Below are positions 45,079-53,331 of a stretch of 55,541 nt of DNA, piece after piece. The stretch is taken from NCBI GenBank assembly GCA_038207425.1, contig JBBQZU010000022.1, positions 1-55,541 of the forward strand. Reading direction: 5' to 3'. A model generated the notes under the pieces. That model did not search any database. It saw only the letters and a list, made by a program, of their open reading frames with translations, and was not told where the DNA came from. The stretch comes from JBBQZU01 sp038207425. GTDB taxonomy: Bacteria; Bacteroidota; Bacteroidia; Flavobacteriales_D; Cryomorphaceae. Numbering within the stretch: position 1 is the stretch's first letter; the number at the start of each line of letters is the position of its first letter. The translations under genes were made by a program, and so were the position numbers.

Positions 45079-45875
45079 GCAGCCACGACGTAGATTACAA
45101 AATTATCGGTGAAGAACTTCAATGTGTACAAATTGAGCTCGACCCACAGGAGTCGGTCATAGCCGAAGCAGGCAGCCTGATGATGATGGATCAGGCCATT
45201 GAAATGAAAACAATTTTTGGCGATGGCTCTGCCCAGGAACAAGGTTTTATGGATAAATTCCTATCAGCCGGAAAACGCGTACTTACAGGCGAAAGTCTGT
45301 TTCTTACGGTGTATACCAATCATGGCTACGGCAAGCGCCACGTTACATTTGCAGCCCCGTTTCCGGGAAAAATTGTGCCTTTCGATCTGAGGCTTTTCGG
45401 AGGCAAGGTTATTTGCCAAAAGGATGCCTTCCTTTGCGCCGCCAAAGGAGTGTCGGTAGGTATAGAGTTTCAGAAGCGCATCGGAGTAGGTCTTTTCGGC
45501 GGCGAAGGTTTTATTATGCAGAAGCTGGAAGGCGACGGCCTCGCCTTTGTGCATGCGGGTGGTATGATCATAGAGCGCGAGCTCGGCCCATCAGAATTGC
45601 TTAGGGTTGATACTGGCTGCTTGGTGGCATTCACCCGCACAGTAAATTACAATGTGGAAATGGTGAAAGGCATCAGAAATGCTTTCTTTGGTGGTGAAGG
45701 TTTGTTTTTGGCTACCCTTACCGGCCCTGGGAAAGTATGGATTCAGAGTATGCCATTTAGCCGGCTTGCTGATAGAATCATAGCATCAGCCCCGAAAATG
45801 GGTGGTAAGCGCAGAGAAGAAGGAAGTATTCTGGGTGCTTTGGGAGGTTTGATCGACGGTGATAACCGTTTTTAA
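45075..45875 (+). CDS. AIM24/TIGR00266-family protein
   Basis: A 266-residue protein of the AIM24 (TIGR00266) family, a beta-prism fold with internal repeats. The recognisable parts are the opening DYKIIGEELQCVQIELDPQE with EAGSLMMMD, and later GLFGGEGFIMQKLEGDGLAF and GFGGEGLF-like repeats rich in glycine. The bacterial function is not known. Translational coupling to the MscS channel (ATGA overlap) suggests a membrane-related role, but that is inference. It ends 22 bp from the convergent SiaC-like gene. Confidence 0.88.
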   Translation: MSSHDVDYKIIGEELQCVQIELDPQESVIAEAGSLMMMDQAIEMKTIFGDGSAQEQGFMDKFLSAGKRVLTGESLFLTVYTNHGYGKRHVTFAAPFPGKIVPFDLRLFGGKVICQKDAFLCAAKGVSVGIEFQKRIGVGLFGGEGFIMQKLEGDGLAFVHAGGMIIERELGPSELLRVDTGCLVAFTRTVNYNVEMVKGIRNAFFGGEGLFLATLTGPGKVWIQSMPFSRLADRIIASAPKMGGKRREEGSILGALGGLIDGDNRF

Positions 45876-45897
45876 TCAGGCTTTACGCCAAATAGTC

Positions 45898-46317
45898 TTA
45901 ACCGAATTTCAGAATCTTTGAATCTGACATTTCTTTGCTGTCAAAGGTACCGAAACTGAAGGTCAGCTCAGCGATCATCACTGCATAGTCGCGGCCTATC
46001 TCGTACATATCTTCATCGAACTTTTCAGTCATCCACACCACAGAAGGTCTGAATCCAAGATTTTTAAGTTCTACAAGTTTATACAATACGAAGAGAATTC
46101 TTTTAGAACTGGCTATATTGAAAAAGTCAAGTCTGAAATTAAATTCGATTCTACAGGCGGGTTGGGTGGCAAGTTCGTCAAGCCAGTTGAGTACAGGTCT
46201 GTAGAGCAATTCCGCGTCGAGTGGAATGCTTCGACCAGCGATTACGTAGGTGCCTGAATCAGCATCAAGATGGACGTAGGGGGTTGACTTGGTAGGTATT
46301 CGTATAAATTTATCCAT
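45898..46317 (-). CDS. SiaC-like (DUF1987) regulatory phosphoprotein
   Basis: A 139-residue protein similar to SiaC, a biofilm and c-di-GMP regulator in Pseudomonas that is phosphorylated by SiaB and dephosphorylated by SiaA. Family marks are YVHLDADSGTYVIAGRSIPL at the N-terminus, LNWLDELATQPACRIEFNF and FNIASSKRILFVLYKL, where a conserved threonine or serine is phosphorylated in the family. The fold is STAS-like. No siaA, siaB or siaD gene is nearby. ATG 46317 (MDKFIRIP) is chosen over GTG 46323. Confidence 0.8.
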   Translation of the reverse strand: MDKFIRIPTKSTPYVHLDADSGTYVIAGRSIPLDAELLYRPVLNWLDELATQPACRIEFNFRLDFFNIASSKRILFVLYKLVELKNLGFRPSVVWMTEKFDEDMYEIGRDYAVMIAELTFSFGTFDSKEMSDSKILKFG

Positions 46318-46482
46318 ATTCACGCATTAGCACCTTTCATACTGAAATTGGTTCACGAAAGTTCATTATTTAATGCGTACAATCAAGATATTTTCTACCA
46401 ACAGCCACAAGAGATAGACCAATCATGCCAGATAGATGATAAGCCTTAAAAGTTTTGAACAATGCATGGTTTAAATCCTAAC

Positions 46483-47214
46483 CTAGAGGCTCATAAGATC
46501 CTTAAATCGGGCAGCTTGACGCCGCGATACTTCAAGGTCGGTGCCGTTTTTAAGCTTTATTTGCAGCCCTCCATTAAACCAAGGCTCTATCTTGATAATT
46601 TCTTTCAGATTCACGATAAACTTGCGGTTGATGCGGAAGAAATCCTTTTCATCGAGCCGTTTTTCGAGGTTGTTCAGGCTTTTTAAAATGAGGGGCTTGT
46701 ACATCTCAAAGTACACCCGTACATAGTTTCCTTCCGACTCAAACATCCGCACTTCACGGAGTGTAACAAACCAGCATTTTTCACCATCCTTCAGGAATAT
46801 TTGATCATCGAGTGCAAGGCGGCTGTCATTTGAAACTGGATGCAGAATTTCATTTGTTTCAGTTGCCTGAGGGAGCTGAATCTTTTTAATAGCATCTTCC
46901 AGTCTGTTGTCTTCCACAGGTTTCAGAAGGTAGTCGAGCGCATTTACTTCAAATGCTTTTATAGCATACTCATCGTAGGCCGTTACAAATATCACCTTGG
47001 GCACGAATTCCAGTTCTTCAAGCAAGTCGAATCCTGTTTTTCCAGGCATTTGTATGTCAAGGAAAATCAGGTCGGGTCGTTCGCGTTCTATCATTTCTAG
47101 GGCTTCGCTGGCATTTGCGCATTCGCCAATGATTTCTATTTGAGAAAATCGCTCCAGCATGCTCGCCATTTCTTTGCGCGCCAGCCGTTCGTCGTCAATG
47201 ATGATGGTTCTCAT
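46483..47214 (-). CDS. LytTR-type response regulator
   Basis: A 243-residue regulator. The receiver domain (1-120) has D7-D8, the phosphoacceptor D53 (LIFLDIQMPG) and K98 (YLLKPV). The C-terminal LytTR domain (about 140-243) includes MFESEGNYVRVYFE and FFRINRKFIVNLKEI, which bind DNA by beta-strands. Its start overlaps the end of the upstream histidine kinase by 20 bp, so the two are translationally coupled and form one signalling pair of the LytS/LytR (AlgR-like) type. Target genes cannot be told from here. Confidence 0.93.
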   Translation of the reverse strand: MRTIIIDDERLARKEMASMLERFSQIEIIGECANASEALEMIERERPDLIFLDIQMPGKTGFDLLEELEFVPKVIFVTAYDEYAIKAFEVNALDYLLKPVEDNRLEDAIKKIQLPQATETNEILHPVSNDSRLALDDQIFLKDGEKCWFVTLREVRMFESEGNYVRVYFEMYKPLILKSLNNLEKRLDEKDFFRINRKFIVNLKEIIKIEPWFNGGLQIKLKNGTDLEVSRRQAARFKDLMSL

Positions 47215-48283
47215 AATCGGGTTGTTGATTTATTGCTTTTAAAGGTAAGTTTATCGTGCACATTACACCGTTGTCGTGACTTCCTATTCCAAGGCGCGCA
47301 TAGTCGCCATAAAGTAGGTTGAGCCTCCGGCGAGAGTTTGCCAGGCCTATGCCCGTACTTTCAGGTTTTTCATTGCCCGAAGGTTTGAATGCTCCTGAAT
47401 TGAATATTTGAATTTCCGCATCTCCATCTTCTCTCAGCCGTGCACTGACTTTCACCAATCCTCCTTCAGTAAGGTGGCTTATGCCGTGTTTGATAGCATT
47501 CTCAACGCAAGTTTGCACTATGAGTGGTGGTATCTGCGCAGCACGCACATCATCGCTAATCTCTATTTCAAACGTGAGCCGGTCATCGTATCTGATTTTC
47601 TCAAGTTCAAGGTAGTCCTGCACTACTTTCATTTCTTCTGCAAGCGTTACAAAGCGTTTTTTTTCTGCCATAAGGCTATTGCGCAGTATGCTGCTCATGC
47701 GTGTAAGGCTCTTCTTTGCGAGGTCGGGATTTTCATCTATCAACGCCCTGATGCTGTTCAGCGCGTTAAACATAAAGTGCGGGTTGAGTTGCGACCGAAG
47801 ATTGCTCAGTTCTACTTCGTGGATGGATGAGGTGAGCCTGAGATTTTTAACTTCTTCGCGCTCGTAATTCTTCAGGTATATCGCTGCGAAATACAGGATG
47901 TTCCAGAATAAATAAACCGTTGAGAAAGGGAAAAACAATTCAAGTAATAGCCTGAATGGTGGGGTAAGTATGGTGGGCACGTGGCTGAAAAGCGTGTCAG
48001 AAATACCCGCATACAAGAGCGAAGCAATGATGCCAAACATGATTGAGAGTGCCACAATACGCGGTATGGCTTTGAGTATTTTCATGGCAAGCATACCCCC
48101 GCGGATTATGATGCTTCGCATGGCATGGGAGAGGGTGATGCCAAGTAAAAAGTTGGCAAACAGTACTTTGAGAATTCCGGAATCTACCTGTCCGGCAAGT
48201 AAATTCTGAAATAGTATGAGCAGCACATAGCCAAACCATCCGCAAACCTGTGTGAGCCAGTATATCGCTTTTTCGTCGCTCAT
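47195..48283 (-). CDS. LytS-type sensor histidine kinase
   Basis: A 362-residue membrane kinase of the His_kinase (PF06580) class. Four predicted membrane helices occupy about residues 10-145. The phosphorylated histidine lies in LRSQLNPHFMFNALNSIRAL. The ATPase part has the N box VQTCVENAIKHGISHL and the G box STGIGLANSRRRLNLLYG. There is no obvious extracellular sensor domain, so the signal may be sensed in the membrane. ATG 48283 (MSDEKAIYW) is preferred to GTG 48292. It is coupled to the LytTR regulator by a 20-bp overlap. Confidence 0.92.
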   Translation of the reverse strand: MSDEKAIYWLTQVCGWFGYVLLILFQNLLAGQVDSGILKVLFANFLLGITLSHAMRSIIIRGGMLAMKILKAIPRIVALSIMFGIIASLLYAGISDTLFSHVPTILTPPFRLLLELFFPFSTVYLFWNILYFAAIYLKNYEREEVKNLRLTSSIHEVELSNLRSQLNPHFMFNALNSIRALIDENPDLAKKSLTRMSSILRNSLMAEKKRFVTLAEEMKVVQDYLELEKIRYDDRLTFEIEISDDVRAAQIPPLIVQTCVENAIKHGISHLTEGGLVKVSARLREDGDAEIQIFNSGAFKPSGNEKPESTGIGLANSRRRLNLLYGDYARLGIGSHDNGVMCTINLPLKAINQQPDYENHHH

Positions 48284-48334
48284 TTGTCGCACTAAAGTAA
48301 TATGATTAAATGTACATTAGCACACCATGAACCT

Positions 48335-48940
48335 ATGAATTTCTTAGCGCATCAATATCTTTCATTTGAATCGCCACCAGTTATGGCCGGTAATTTTATG
48401 GCCGACTCTATTCGCGGAGCGCTCTCAGTGCACCTGCCTGAAGAGGTGTTGCTCGGTATCAGTGTGCACCGTTTCATAGATTCATATACTGATACTCATC
48501 CGATTGTTTTGGAGAGCAGAGCCATACTCTATCCGCATTTTTCAAAATATGCCGGCGTAGTTCAGGATGTATTTTTTGATCACTTTCTGGCACTCGACTG
48601 GAAGCTTTACCACCCTGAGCAGCTTCCGGCTTTCGCCAAAAAAGTATACCGCACCCTTGCGCATTACGAACCTATTCTGAATGAGAAGGCAAAGCGGACA
48701 TTGCACTATATGTCACGTCACGGCTGGCTCGAAGGGTATGAGTCGGTTGAAGGTGTGAACCGAGCCCTTACCGGGCTCGCTTCGAGAGCTTCCTTTCCTT
48801 CAAATATGCAAAACAGCATTCCGGCACTAGAGGCCAACTTCACTGAGCTTAAATCTGCATTTAATGTCTTTTTTCCGGAGCTCGAAGGGGCTGTCAAAGG
48901 GCGTTACGCTCAGGCCATTGCCGATACATTTGGCGATTAG
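48335..48940 (+). CDS. acpH: Acyl carrier protein phosphodiesterase
   Basis: A 201-residue AcpH-family protein (HD-like fold) that removes the 4'-phosphopantetheine group from ACP. It begins MNFLAHQYLSFESPPVMAGN and includes FMADSIRG, GISVHRFIDSYTDTHPIV and VVQDVFFDHFLALDW, where the H/D residues bind metal. The start is ATG 48335, the only one giving the family N-terminus; an upstream in-frame ATG at 48302 adds 11 residues. It is divergent from the LytS-type kinase. Confidence 0.9.
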   Translation: MNFLAHQYLSFESPPVMAGNFMADSIRGALSVHLPEEVLLGISVHRFIDSYTDTHPIVLESRAILYPHFSKYAGVVQDVFFDHFLALDWKLYHPEQLPAFAKKVYRTLAHYEPILNEKAKRTLHYMSRHGWLEGYESVEGVNRALTGLASRASFPSNMQNSIPALEANFTELKSAFNVFFPELEGAVKGRYAQAIADTFGD

Positions 48941-49022
48941 CCAAAAGCGGCTTCTGCAACCCTCTGTACCTATAAACGTATACCCGTGCTGCTTTGTGGT
49001 TTAAGCCATACTGCAGCGAGCT

Positions 49023-50489
49023 ATGCGCACAGGAAAGCAGAAAATTAAAGTTAAAAGATTTGTTGTCGTTGTGGCAATTATAGCCTTTTCGTGCAGGTAT
49101 GATGCTGCACACGACAAAACTTCTATGGCTACTCCCGAAACTGTAGCCAATACTCCGGTTACATTCGATCTCGATGCAATTAAGAAAAGAGGTAAAATTG
49201 TTGCCCTTACGCTCAATAGCTCTACATCGTACTTCGTATACCGCGGACAGGCGATGGGTTATGAATATGAGCTCCTTAAGCGATTCGCTAACAGTCAGGG
49301 TCTCGAGCTTGAAATAAGAATTATACCCGACCTCAATTCCATGTTTGATTTGTTGAACCGCGGTGAAGGTGATATAATTGCCTGTAACCTCGTAGTAACC
49401 CGCGACCGAATGAGGCAGGTGAGTTTTAGCGAACCCTATAATTTTACGCGTCAGGTACTGGTGCAGCGACTTCCTGAAGGCCACCAAAAAATGACCCTGA
49501 AAGAAAAGCACAAACATATTGTAACCGGCCCTGTAGAGCTGATTGACAAGAAAGTATATGTGAATCGTACTTCTCCATTTTTTAGCAGACTTGAAAGTTT
49601 ACAAAATGAAATTGGCGGAAGCATCGATATAGTAAGTGTGCCCGGATATATTGATACCGAAAAGCTCATCAAGAAAGTAGCCGATGGTGAAATAGCCTAT
49701 ACTGTTGCTGATGATAATATTGCAAATCTTAATGGCACTTATTACGATAATATTGATGTTGATGTGCAGCTAAGTTTTCCCCAGCAAGTAGCATGGGCGG
49801 TGAGGCAAAATGCACCCGAACTGCTCAATGCGGTGAATGGTTGGTTTGATGAAGACCGCAAGAAATCAGTGCACGTTTATATCTACAATAAGTATTTCAA
49901 GGCATCGCGCGAGCAATGGAATAAATTCAATGGCGAGTATTCATCGCTGAAAGGAAATAGAATTTCAGACTATGATGAACTCTTGCGTGAGTACAGCAAA
50001 ATAATTGACTGGGACTGGCGCTTACTTGCAGCGCAGATGTATCAGGAAAGCAAGTTTAATGAAGAAGCCCGCTCGTGGGCCGGTGCTTTTGGACTCATGC
50101 AATTTATGCCTGGTACTGCCGCTATTTATGGTATTAGCCCTTCATCGCCAGCCGAAGAACATATACGCGCAGGGGTTCTCTACCTAAGCTGGCTCGACGA
50201 CTATTGGAAAGAACGTATTTTCGACCCGGAGGAACGCATAGCCTTTATACTTGCATCATATAATGTAGGCCTTGGCCACGTAAACGACGCTGTAAACCTT
50301 GCTTTGAGCTTCGGGTACAATCCCCAGAAATGGGATGGCAATGTGGCAGAATGCATCCTTATGAAATCGCAAAGTATATACTACAACCACGAACTGGTAA
50401 AACACGGTTATTGCCGCGGCGAGGAGCCATACAAGTATGTGAAAAGCATACGCACCCAGTTTGAACATTACAAAAGGGTAATCACTTAA
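49023..50489 (+). CDS. MltF-like lytic transglycosylase with solute-binding domain
   Basis: A 488-residue exported protein, probably a lipoprotein (signal ending AFSC, Cys24). Residues 50-290 form a periplasmic solute-binding (SBP_bac_3) domain, with MGYEYELLKRFANSQGLELE and FSEPYNFTRQVLVQR. Residues 325-485 form a lytic transglycosylase (SLT) domain with catalytic E342 (QMYQESKFN), then GAFGLMQFMPGTAAIYG and ILASYNVGLGHV. E. coli MltF has the same order and is anchored to the outer membrane; it cuts peptidoglycan and its SBP part may sense muropeptides. I give no symbol because the degree of similarity is judged by eye. Confidence 0.9.
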   Translation: MRTGKQKIKVKRFVVVVAIIAFSCRYDAAHDKTSMATPETVANTPVTFDLDAIKKRGKIVALTLNSSTSYFVYRGQAMGYEYELLKRFANSQGLELEIRIIPDLNSMFDLLNRGEGDIIACNLVVTRDRMRQVSFSEPYNFTRQVLVQRLPEGHQKMTLKEKHKHIVTGPVELIDKKVYVNRTSPFFSRLESLQNEIGGSIDIVSVPGYIDTEKLIKKVADGEIAYTVADDNIANLNGTYYDNIDVDVQLSFPQQVAWAVRQNAPELLNAVNGWFDEDRKKSVHVYIYNKYFKASREQWNKFNGEYSSLKGNRISDYDELLREYSKIIDWDWRLLAAQMYQESKFNEEARSWAGAFGLMQFMPGTAAIYGISPSSPAEEHIRAGVLYLSWLDDYWKERIFDPEERIAFILASYNVGLGHVNDAVNLALSFGYNPQKWDGNVAECILMKSQSIYYNHELVKHGYCRGEEPYKYVKSIRTQFEHYKRVIT

Positions 50490-50494
50490 GCTGT

Positions 50495-51097
50495 TCAGCT
50501 TTCGGCAAATAGTACTTCAACGAGCGCGTCAAATGTGAGTGGTTCCGAATACTGCCTTCCCGCATATACACTGGCTATAAGTTTCAGCAGAAATGGCTTA
50601 TCGTTTCGCAGTATGAGCTCTATGAGAATGTTTCCGTATAGTTGATTCAAAGGCGCATTGGCAATTGATGAAGGTGCGGGCTTGATGTAATGCCTGTCTA
50701 TGCGCTCCACATACTCACCTTTATCGCTGTGCCTGCGGTCTGATGTATAAATCCGGTAGCCGAGAGTCAGGATGATTTCGCCGAAATGATCAAGCAGAAA
50801 ACTATACTCTTCGTCGCGAAATCCAAAACCTGCATACAAGGCAAATCCATTTGCTTCCGGTGATTTGTACCGCACAAGGTACGGGTGTGAACCAGCGTGG
50901 TTATTCAATTCATCCATCGCAATTTTAAGCGCATCAAGCCGCCTGTTTACCCGTCTTTTTTCTTTCCACTCTTTGTACTTTTCGGCAAATGTATCGCTCC
51001 TAATTAGCTTTTCAGAAACAAATGGTTGTGAAACACTTATGCCAGTGTCTTTTCTGAATAGTTTCTGCATGATTTGATCAAAAAAATCACTTTTCAT
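50495..51097 (-). CDS. Conserved protein of unknown function
   Basis: A 200-residue soluble protein. ATG 51097 (MKSDFFDQIMQKLF) is chosen because the open frame further upstream would run through the start of the divergent esterase gene. It is basic at residues 35-50 (a KEWKEKRRVNRRLDALK helix), then alpha/beta with YLVRYKSPEANGFALYAGFG and HFGEIILTLGYRIYTSDRRH, and a helical C-terminus. No motif allows a function. It ends 5 bp from the convergent transglycosylase gene. Confidence 0.75.
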   Translation of the reverse strand: MKSDFFDQIMQKLFRKDTGISVSQPFVSEKLIRSDTFAEKYKEWKEKRRVNRRLDALKIAMDELNNHAGSHPYLVRYKSPEANGFALYAGFGFRDEEYSFLLDHFGEIILTLGYRIYTSDRRHSDKGEYVERIDRHYIKPAPSSIANAPLNQLYGNILIELILRNDKPFLLKLIASVYAGRQYSEPLTFDALVEVLFAES

Positions 51098-51116
51098 AAT
51101 CCTTGAGGCTTTTTGA

Positions 51117-51124
51117 TAATTTTG
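51117..51124 (+). promoter_or_regulatory. -7 promoter element of the esterase gene, nearly leaderless
   Basis: TAATTTTG matches TAnnTTTG exactly and ends 3 bp before ATG 51128. An in-frame start at 51113 would precede the box. Confidence 0.65.
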
Positions 51125-51127
51125 GGC

Positions 51128-51802
51128 ATGACACCAATCGAGCACAAAATTGCAGTAAATAAAACCGCACGCTTTTATACACAAGGAAATGATATAACCA
51201 AAGCGAAGCGTATTTGGTTCGTTTGCCACGGTTACGGTCAGTTGGCGGCCTATTTTATTAGAAATTTCAGCACACTCGATCCTAATACAGATTATGTAAT
51301 AGCTCCTGAAGGATTCCACCGTTTTTACCAGGAAGGATTTTCCGGAAGGGTTGGCGCCACCTGGATGACCCGGGAAGCGAGACTCGATGATATTGATGAT
51401 TATTTAGCATACCTAAATTCGGTGCACCACGCTTGTGGTTTGCATAATCGCAACGCAGAGCAGCAGCTTATCGCATTCGGATTTTCACAAGGTGTAGCCA
51501 CTATTTCGCGATGGATTGCACTTGGCAATGCACGGCCCGATGCGGCAGTGTTATGGGCAGGTTCTTTTCCTCCTGATCTGGAAATAGTAAAAGCCCGAAA
51601 TGCCTTCGAGAAATTGCCGGTTTGGTTTGTGCTTGGCAATGCCGACCCTTTTATCACAGATCAATCTGCAGAAGAAATGAACGAACACCTTGAGCCAATT
51701 GGAATTCAAGGTAATTGGCTGCATTTTAGTGGTGCGCATGAAATTCCGGATGAAGTGTTAAAAGAGTTGCTTTTTGAGATCAAGAGTAAGCTTGGCAACT
51801 GA
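51128..51802 (+). CDS. Alpha/beta-hydrolase, phospholipase/carboxylesterase type
   Basis: A 224-residue cytoplasmic hydrolase. The oxyanion-hole region is WFVCHGYGQLA, the nucleophile S120 lies in GFSQGVAT, the acid is D173 in LGNADPFI and the base H204 in SGAHEIPD. These match the small phospholipase/carboxylesterase family, which hydrolyses short esters and thioesters. No signal peptide is present. ATG 51128 is set by the -7 box. The following TonB-like gene begins within about 50 bp, so the two may be co-transcribed. Confidence 0.87.
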   Translation: MTPIEHKIAVNKTARFYTQGNDITKAKRIWFVCHGYGQLAAYFIRNFSTLDPNTDYVIAPEGFHRFYQEGFSGRVGATWMTREARLDDIDDYLAYLNSVHHACGLHNRNAEQQLIAFGFSQGVATISRWIALGNARPDAAVLWAGSFPPDLEIVKARNAFEKLPVWFVLGNADPFITDQSAEEMNEHLEPIGIQGNWLHFSGAHEIPDEVLKELLFEIKSKLGN

Positions 51803-51854
51803 TCAGATGAGTTTCATCAAAACACCTATTCTTGTATTCTCAATATTCCGGTTT

Positions 51855-52388
51855 ATGATTTCCAGGAGATTTACACACAACCATACTTTATGCTGTTTTC
51901 TTATCGCAATTACCATTTCAGGGTGCACCGAACGCCCGGCCGAATCTAGGCCATCTGTATCTCCTGCAATCGAATCGGTTGAATCAGATACAGCGGATAT
52001 AAAGTTATTGAAGGGCCATGATATGTCGTTGGATTTTGAGCAGCGTTACCAAGGCATAGCCGAACAAATGCCGCTATTTCCTGGCGGGGAAGAAGCAATG
52101 ATTAATTACTTGAAAAAACATATTCGCTACCCAAAAAGTGCCATCGCTGATGGTATTGAAGGTCTTGTATACACCAGCTTTGTGGTTGATGAAAATGGAC
52201 TCATTTCAGATATCCGCATCCTGAAAAGCGCCGATGTGCGATTTAATGAGCCCACCATGGAAGTACTGATGAATATGCCTGCCTGGGTGCCGGGCATGCA
52301 CAATGGAGAGAAAGTAAGCGTGAGGTATAACCTTCCGGTAAACTATCAGTTACAGAAAACCATCGGTGATAATAAGGTAACTGAATAA
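51855..52388 (+). CDS. Lipoprotein with TonB C-terminal domain
   Basis: A 177-residue protein. ATG 51855 gives a lipoprotein signal ending ITISGC; ATG 51807 would add a hydrophobic stretch in front. After a Ser/Pro-rich linker, residues 80-170 form a TonB C-terminal domain: MPLFPGGEEAMINYLKKHIR, YPKSAIADGIEGLVYTSFVV and MPAWVPGMHNGEKVSVRYNL. Lacking a membrane-spanning energy module, it is not a classical TonB; lipid-anchored forms like this are common in Bacteroidota and of unknown function. Confidence 0.85.
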   Translation: MISRRFTHNHTLCCFLIAITISGCTERPAESRPSVSPAIESVESDTADIKLLKGHDMSLDFEQRYQGIAEQMPLFPGGEEAMINYLKKHIRYPKSAIADGIEGLVYTSFVVDENGLISDIRILKSADVRFNEPTMEVLMNMPAWVPGMHNGEKVSVRYNLPVNYQLQKTIGDNKVTE

Positions 52389-52431
52389 AAGATATAACAA
52401 CTTTCGAATAGATAGTATTTGATCATTATTT

Positions 52432-53166
52432 TCAGGCGTAAGCCACAAAATAATACTCTTGGTTTTGCTCATAAAGCTTTACGAACGCAGCTTCACTGAG
52501 CGGCGCTTCGCTCTCAATATATCCCTTCAGGGTATTTATTTTCATACCTATTTCTAAGCGCAAGTATTGAAATAAAGAAGCCGGAATTGTGCCGTAATAT
52601 TCGCTGGCGCCAATGCCGCACTCAAAAACTACCGTGGGTTTATTTTCTTTGAGAATTCTCCTTGCTCCCTTAAGCACAGCAAATTCGCCGCCTTCCACAT
52701 CGAGCTTGATAAAATCAATTTTGGTTGATGGGTTTATCACATCGTCGAGTTTTCGCACCTCCACTTCAATGATGTTTATTTCGGGGTGCTGCGTGTCGTA
52801 TTTTCTCTGCCTGAGACCACTGTATGCTTCGGCGTTCTTTACATGGTTAAATGTCGACATGCCATTTTCATCGCCCAGGGCGTAGGGAAGTACTATTATC
52901 TGGTTGCCAAATTTTCTTCGCAGGCCTTCGTGCAATTCAGGAATAGGCTCGAAGGCGGTGTGATTGCCATTGGGAGCCATCCTTAAAATGATCTCCATAA
53001 TTTCGCCCTTGTGGCATCCGATATCAATGCAATTGGAGTTGGCGCCAATCGCTTTTTTCATGATCAGGTTGCTAAGGCGGTCGTATTCCAGGTTTTTCGT
53101 CAGATCCCAGCCCAGCGCTAGGCAGGCTTTTCTTATTACATCTTTAATAGGAGCAATGGGCGACAT
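52432..53166 (-). CDS. FkbM-family methyltransferase
   Basis: A 244-residue SAM-dependent methyltransferase. The SAM-binding motif I is NCIDIGCHKGEI (about 46-57), motif II lies in HTAFEPIPELHEGLRR, and FIKLDVEGGEFAVLKG is the FkbM signature. FkbM enzymes O-methylate sugars or lipids, so this may methylate a glycan of the surface polysaccharide, although it lies 13 kb from that cluster. The start at ATG 53166 is clear. It is divergent from the K+ channel gene. Confidence 0.9.
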   Translation of the reverse strand: MSPIAPIKDVIRKACLALGWDLTKNLEYDRLSNLIMKKAIGANSNCIDIGCHKGEIMEIILRMAPNGNHTAFEPIPELHEGLRRKFGNQIIVLPYALGDENGMSTFNHVKNAEAYSGLRQRKYDTQHPEINIIEVEVRKLDDVINPSTKIDFIKLDVEGGEFAVLKGARRILKENKPTVVFECGIGASEYYGTIPASLFQYLRLEIGMKINTLKGYIESEAPLSEAAFVKLYEQNQEYYFVAYA

Positions 53167-53265
53167 GAATACTTAGACTTGTAAATTTCAGAATGTAAAG
53201 GTTGCATCATTTGCCGGAATATTTGCACGAATGCTATACAAAATGCTGCAATCCTGTGATTGCCA

Positions 53266-53294
53266 TTGAAATTCTCGGGGTAATTATACATTTG
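53266..53294 (+). promoter_or_regulatory. Promoter of the K+ channel gene (TTG-N18-TACATTTG)
   Basis: TTG at 53266-53268 and TACATTTG at 53287-53294 are 18 bp apart. The leader to ATG 53332 is about 30 nt. Confidence 0.75.
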
Positions 53295-53331
53295 CATAAA
53301 TGGATGTTGTGAATTAGATATCTTCGGTGTA

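Noticed and set aside
51098..51319. Longer N-terminus for the unknown gene at 50495
   Set aside because: It would lie antisense to the start of the esterase gene, is Cys/Ile-rich and unlike the rest; ATG 51097 is natural.
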